From Paracoccaceae bacterium (GTDB taxonomy: Bacteria > Pseudomonadota > Alphaproteobacteria > Rhodobacterales > Rhodobacteraceae): a DNA stretch of 55,563 bases. The stretch is taken from NCBI GenBank assembly GCA_007693835.1, contig RECW01000136.1, positions 1 through 55,563 on the forward strand, written 5' to 3'. How positions within the stretch are numbered: position 1 is the first letter of the stretch; every line of letters begins with the position of its first letter. The notes below the pieces were generated by a model, which had not been told where the DNA came from, did no database searches, and saw nothing but the letters and a program-made list of their open reading frames with translations. This document shows, piece by piece, positions 52,910 to 55,563 of the stretch. The translations under genes and the position numbers were made by a program.

Positions 52910-55306
52910 ATGGACGCGGAGAAGGCGGCGCGGCTGCGCGAGATCGAAAGACGGCTGCTCTGGCTCGCCTGCTGGACCATCCACAACGCGAACCACCTGC
53001 GCGAGAAGGACCGGGTGAAGGTGGGCGGGCATCAGGCCTCGTCGGCCTCGATGGTCTCGATCATGACCGCCCTCTACTTCCATGCGCTGCGGCCCGAAGA
53101 CCGGGTGGCGGTGAAGCCCCACGCCGGCCCCGTGTTCCACGCCATCCAGTATCTGATGGGGAACCAGACCCGCGAGAAGCTGGAGGCGTTCCGCGGCTGG
53201 GGCGGCGCGCAGTCCTACCCCTCGCGCACCAAGGACGTCGACGACGTGGATTTCTCCACCGGCTCCGTCGGCCTCGGCGTCGCGATCACCGCCTTCGCGG
53301 CGCTGGTGCAGGACTATCTCGCGGCGAAGCCGTGGGCCGCCAGGCGTCCGCTCGGGCGGATGGTCGCGCTGGTCGGCGACGCGGAGCTCGACGAGGGCAA
53401 CGTCTACGAGTGCCTGCAGGAAGGCTGGAAGCACGACCTGCGCAACGTCTGGTGGGTGATCGACTACAACCGCCAGTCGCTCGACGGCGTGGTGCGCGAG
53501 GGGTTGTGGCGGCGCGTCGAGGCGGTGTTCGAGGCGTTCGGCTGGGACGTGGTGCGGCTGAAATACGGCGCCCTGCAACGCGCCGCCTTCGCCGAGCCCG
53601 GCGGCGAGCGGCTGAAGGCGTGGATCGACGCCTGCCCGAACGACGACTACTCGGCCCTCGTCTACCAGGGCGGGGCGGCGTGGCGGAGACGCCTGATGGA
53701 CGACATCGCCGACCAGGGCGCGGCGACGGCGCTGCTGGAGCGCCGCTCGGACGCGGAGCTTGCGCGACTGATGGAGAACCTCGGCGGCCATTGCGTCGAG
53801 ACGCTGGCGGACGCCTTCGACGCCGTGACCCACGACCGCCCGACCGTGTTCCTCGCCTACACGGTGAAGGGCTGGGGCACGCCGCTGGCCGGCCACAAGG
53901 ACAACCATTCGGGGCTGATGACGCCGGCGCAGATGGCGGAGTTCCAGCGCGCGATGGGGGTGCCGGACGGGGCGGAATGGGCGCCGCTTGCGGGCGTGGA
54001 CGACGCGGAGGGGCTGCGCGCCTTCCTCGACCGCGCGCCGTTCTTCGCGGCGGGGCGACGGCGCTTCGCGGCCGCGCGGGTGGCGACGCCGGGGCCCGTG
54101 GCGCTGGAGGAGACCGAGATCTCGACGCAGGCCGCCTTCGGCAAGATCCTCGACGCGCTGGCCCGCGACGAGAGCCCGCTCGCCGAGCGCATCGTGACCA
54201 CCGCGCCCGACGTCACCGTCTCGACCAACCTCGGCGCCTGGGTGAACCGCCGCGGCCTGTTCGCCCGTGACGCCCGCGCGGACGTGTTCCGCGAGGCGCG
54301 CATCCCGTCGGCGCAGAAATGGCGGTTCGACCGCCAGGGCCAGCACGTCGAGCTCGGCATCGCGGAGATGAACCTGTTCCTGCTGCTCGGGGCGGCGGGG
54401 CTGTCGCATTCGCTGTTCGGCGAACGGCTGCTGCCGGTGGGGACGGTCTACGACCCCTTCGTCGCCCGCGGCCTCGATGCGCTGAACTACGCCTGTTATC
54501 AGGACGCGCGGTTCATGATCGTCGGCACGCCGTCCGGCGTCACGCTGGCGCCGGAGGGCGGCGCGCACCAGTCGATCGGCGCGCCGCTGATCGGCATGAG
54601 CCAGGACGGGCTGGCGAGCTTCGAGCCCGCCTTCGCCGACGAGACCGCGCTGATCATGGACTGGGCCTTCGACTACATGCAGCGCGACGGCGAAGGCGAC
54701 CCCCGGTTTCTGGAGGACCATGAGCGGACCTGGCTGCGCGACGAAACCGGCGGCTCGGTCTACCTCCGCCTCTCCACCCTGCCTCTGGAGCAACCGAGGC
54801 GGCGGCTGGCGGGCGCGTCGGCGCAGGGCGTGATCGACGGCGCCTACTGGCTGCGCGAGCCGGGCCCCAACGCGGAAGTCGTGATCGCCTATCAGGGCGT
54901 CGTCGCGCCCCACGCCATCGAGGCGGCGGGGCGCCTCGGCGAGGACCGGCGCGACGTCGGCGTTCTGGCGGTGACGTCGGCGGACCGCCTGAACGCCGGG
55001 TGGACGGCGGCGCAGCGCGCCCGGCGCCGCGGGCTGTCGGGCGCCCTCGCCCATGTCGAGCGGCTCCTCGCCCCCCTTCCCCGCCACTGCACGCTGATCA
55101 CGGTGATCGACGGCCATCCCGCGACGCTGGCGTGGCTCGGCGCGGTCGAGGGCCACCGGACGATCGCGCTCGGCGTCGAGCATTTCGGCCAGACCGGCCG
55201 CGTTTCGGAGCTGCACCGCCACTTCGGGGTCGATGCCGACGCCATCGTGGGCGCGGCGGCGAGCGTTTCGCGCGGACGGCCGGTTCGGCATCTCAAGGCG
55301 CTTTGA
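52910..55306 (+). CDS. transketolase-like / AceE-type (PDH E1-like) ThDP enzyme
   Basis: HNANHLREKDRVKVGGHQASSASMVSIMTALYF, HAGPVFHAIQYLMGNQTREKLEAFRGWGGAQSYPSRTKDVDDVDFSTGSVGLGVA, LVGDAELDEGNVYECLQEGWKHDLRNVWWVIDYNRQSLDG; 798 aa. Confidence 0.88.
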   Translation: MDAEKAARLREIERRLLWLACWTIHNANHLREKDRVKVGGHQASSASMVSIMTALYFHALRPEDRVAVKPHAGPVFHAIQYLMGNQTREKLEAFRGWGGAQSYPSRTKDVDDVDFSTGSVGLGVAITAFAALVQDYLAAKPWAARRPLGRMVALVGDAELDEGNVYECLQEGWKHDLRNVWWVIDYNRQSLDGVVREGLWRRVEAVFEAFGWDVVRLKYGALQRAAFAEPGGERLKAWIDACPNDDYSALVYQGGAAWRRRLMDDIADQGAATALLERRSDAELARLMENLGGHCVETLADAFDAVTHDRPTVFLAYTVKGWGTPLAGHKDNHSGLMTPAQMAEFQRAMGVPDGAEWAPLAGVDDAEGLRAFLDRAPFFAAGRRRFAAARVATPGPVALEETEISTQAAFGKILDALARDESPLAERIVTTAPDVTVSTNLGAWVNRRGLFARDARADVFREARIPSAQKWRFDRQGQHVELGIAEMNLFLLLGAAGLSHSLFGERLLPVGTVYDPFVARGLDALNYACYQDARFMIVGTPSGVTLAPEGGAHQSIGAPLIGMSQDGLASFEPAFADETALIMDWAFDYMQRDGEGDPRFLEDHERTWLRDETGGSVYLRLSTLPLEQPRRRLAGASAQGVIDGAYWLREPGPNAEVVIAYQGVVAPHAIEAAGRLGEDRRDVGVLAVTSADRLNAGWTAAQRARRRGLSGALAHVERLLAPLPRHCTLITVIDGHPATLAWLGAVEGHRTIALGVEHFGQTGRVSELHRHFGVDADAIVGAAASVSRGRPVRHLKAL

Positions 55307-55332
55307 CCGCACCGGCTTCGCCCAATATCTGG

Positions 55333-55361
55333 GCGCCAGCGAAGCGCAGCGCTTCGGGCGC
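55333..55361 (+). terminator. bulged GC-rich hairpin after the transketolase-like gene, possible terminator
   Basis: GCGCC-AG-CGAAGCGC-A-GCGCTTCG-GGCGC; no T tract. Confidence 0.4.
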
Positions 55362-55448
55362 GGCGTCTGCTGCGAAAGAGCCGTCGCGGCGGTCGCCCCT
55401 GCAGGCGCGCGAGACCGCGAAGGATGATGGCGACCGCGTCGAGCGCCG

Positions 55449-55477
55449 TTGACAACCTCGCTCCCGCGACTTACCCA
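55449..55477 (+). promoter_or_regulatory. candidate promoter of tRNA-Arg
   Basis: TTGACA (55449-55454), 17-nt spacer, TACCCA; tRNA begins about 10 nt downstream. Confidence 0.4.
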
Positions 55478-55486
55478 CCGCCGCAC

Positions 55487-55563
55487 GCACCGGTAGCTCA
55501 GCTGGATAGAGCACCAGACTACGAATCTGGGGGTCAGGGGTTCGAATCCTCTCCGGTGCGCCA
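55487..55563 (+). tRNA. tRNA-Arg (anticodon ACG), CCA encoded
   Basis: GCACCGG/CCGGTGC acceptor, CCAGA-CTACGAA-TCTGG anticodon arm, TTCGAAT T-loop, 3' CCA. Confidence 0.96.

Noticed and set aside
52601-55486. 961-aa minus-strand ORF opposite hyi and the transketolase-like gene
   Set aside because: Antisense artefact; the plus-strand products are well supported.

Overview
GC-rich (by eye) chromosomal window from an alphaproteobacterium, probably Rhodobacterales-like judging by gene content and order (inference). It is densely packed with about 57 protein-coding genes and one tRNA. Most of it is core metabolism and housekeeping: bamE, DUF177-rpmF-plsX-fabH-ihfA-merR, hemF, ycjX/ycjF, ileS, upp-deoBAC-punA-cdd with BMP-type permeases, parC, tyrC-hisC, dapD-dapE, moaA, ruvABC, prmA, and a PDH-E1/transketolase-like gene ending at tRNA-Arg(ACG). 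I saw no transposase, integrase, rRNA or CRISPR array. The parts most worth a second look are: (i) a three-gene nitrile hydratase / thiocyanate hydrolase-like operon in which the usual beta subunit is split into two ORFs (40456-41792); (ii) an uncharacterised cassette of one small membrane protein plus two tandem, divergent paralogues (1748-2987), possibly a domesticated phage module; (iii) a CoA-transferase that strongly resembles 2-methylfumaryl-CoA isomerase (Mct) of the 3-hydroxypropionate bicycle, next to a BTAD/SARP-like regulator; (iv) a PhyH-type Fe(II)/2OG dioxygenase translationally coupled inside a nucleoside-catabolism operon; (v) a compact class III-like phaE-phaC pair in an operon with an aminotransferase and a hydroxypyruvate isomerase; (vi) tandem DUF4399 paralogues. 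All product calls come from reading the translated ORFs and recalled family motifs; no database search was run. Start codons were adjusted by hand, often to GTG/TTG starts in 4-nt stop/start overlaps, and are less certain than stop codons.
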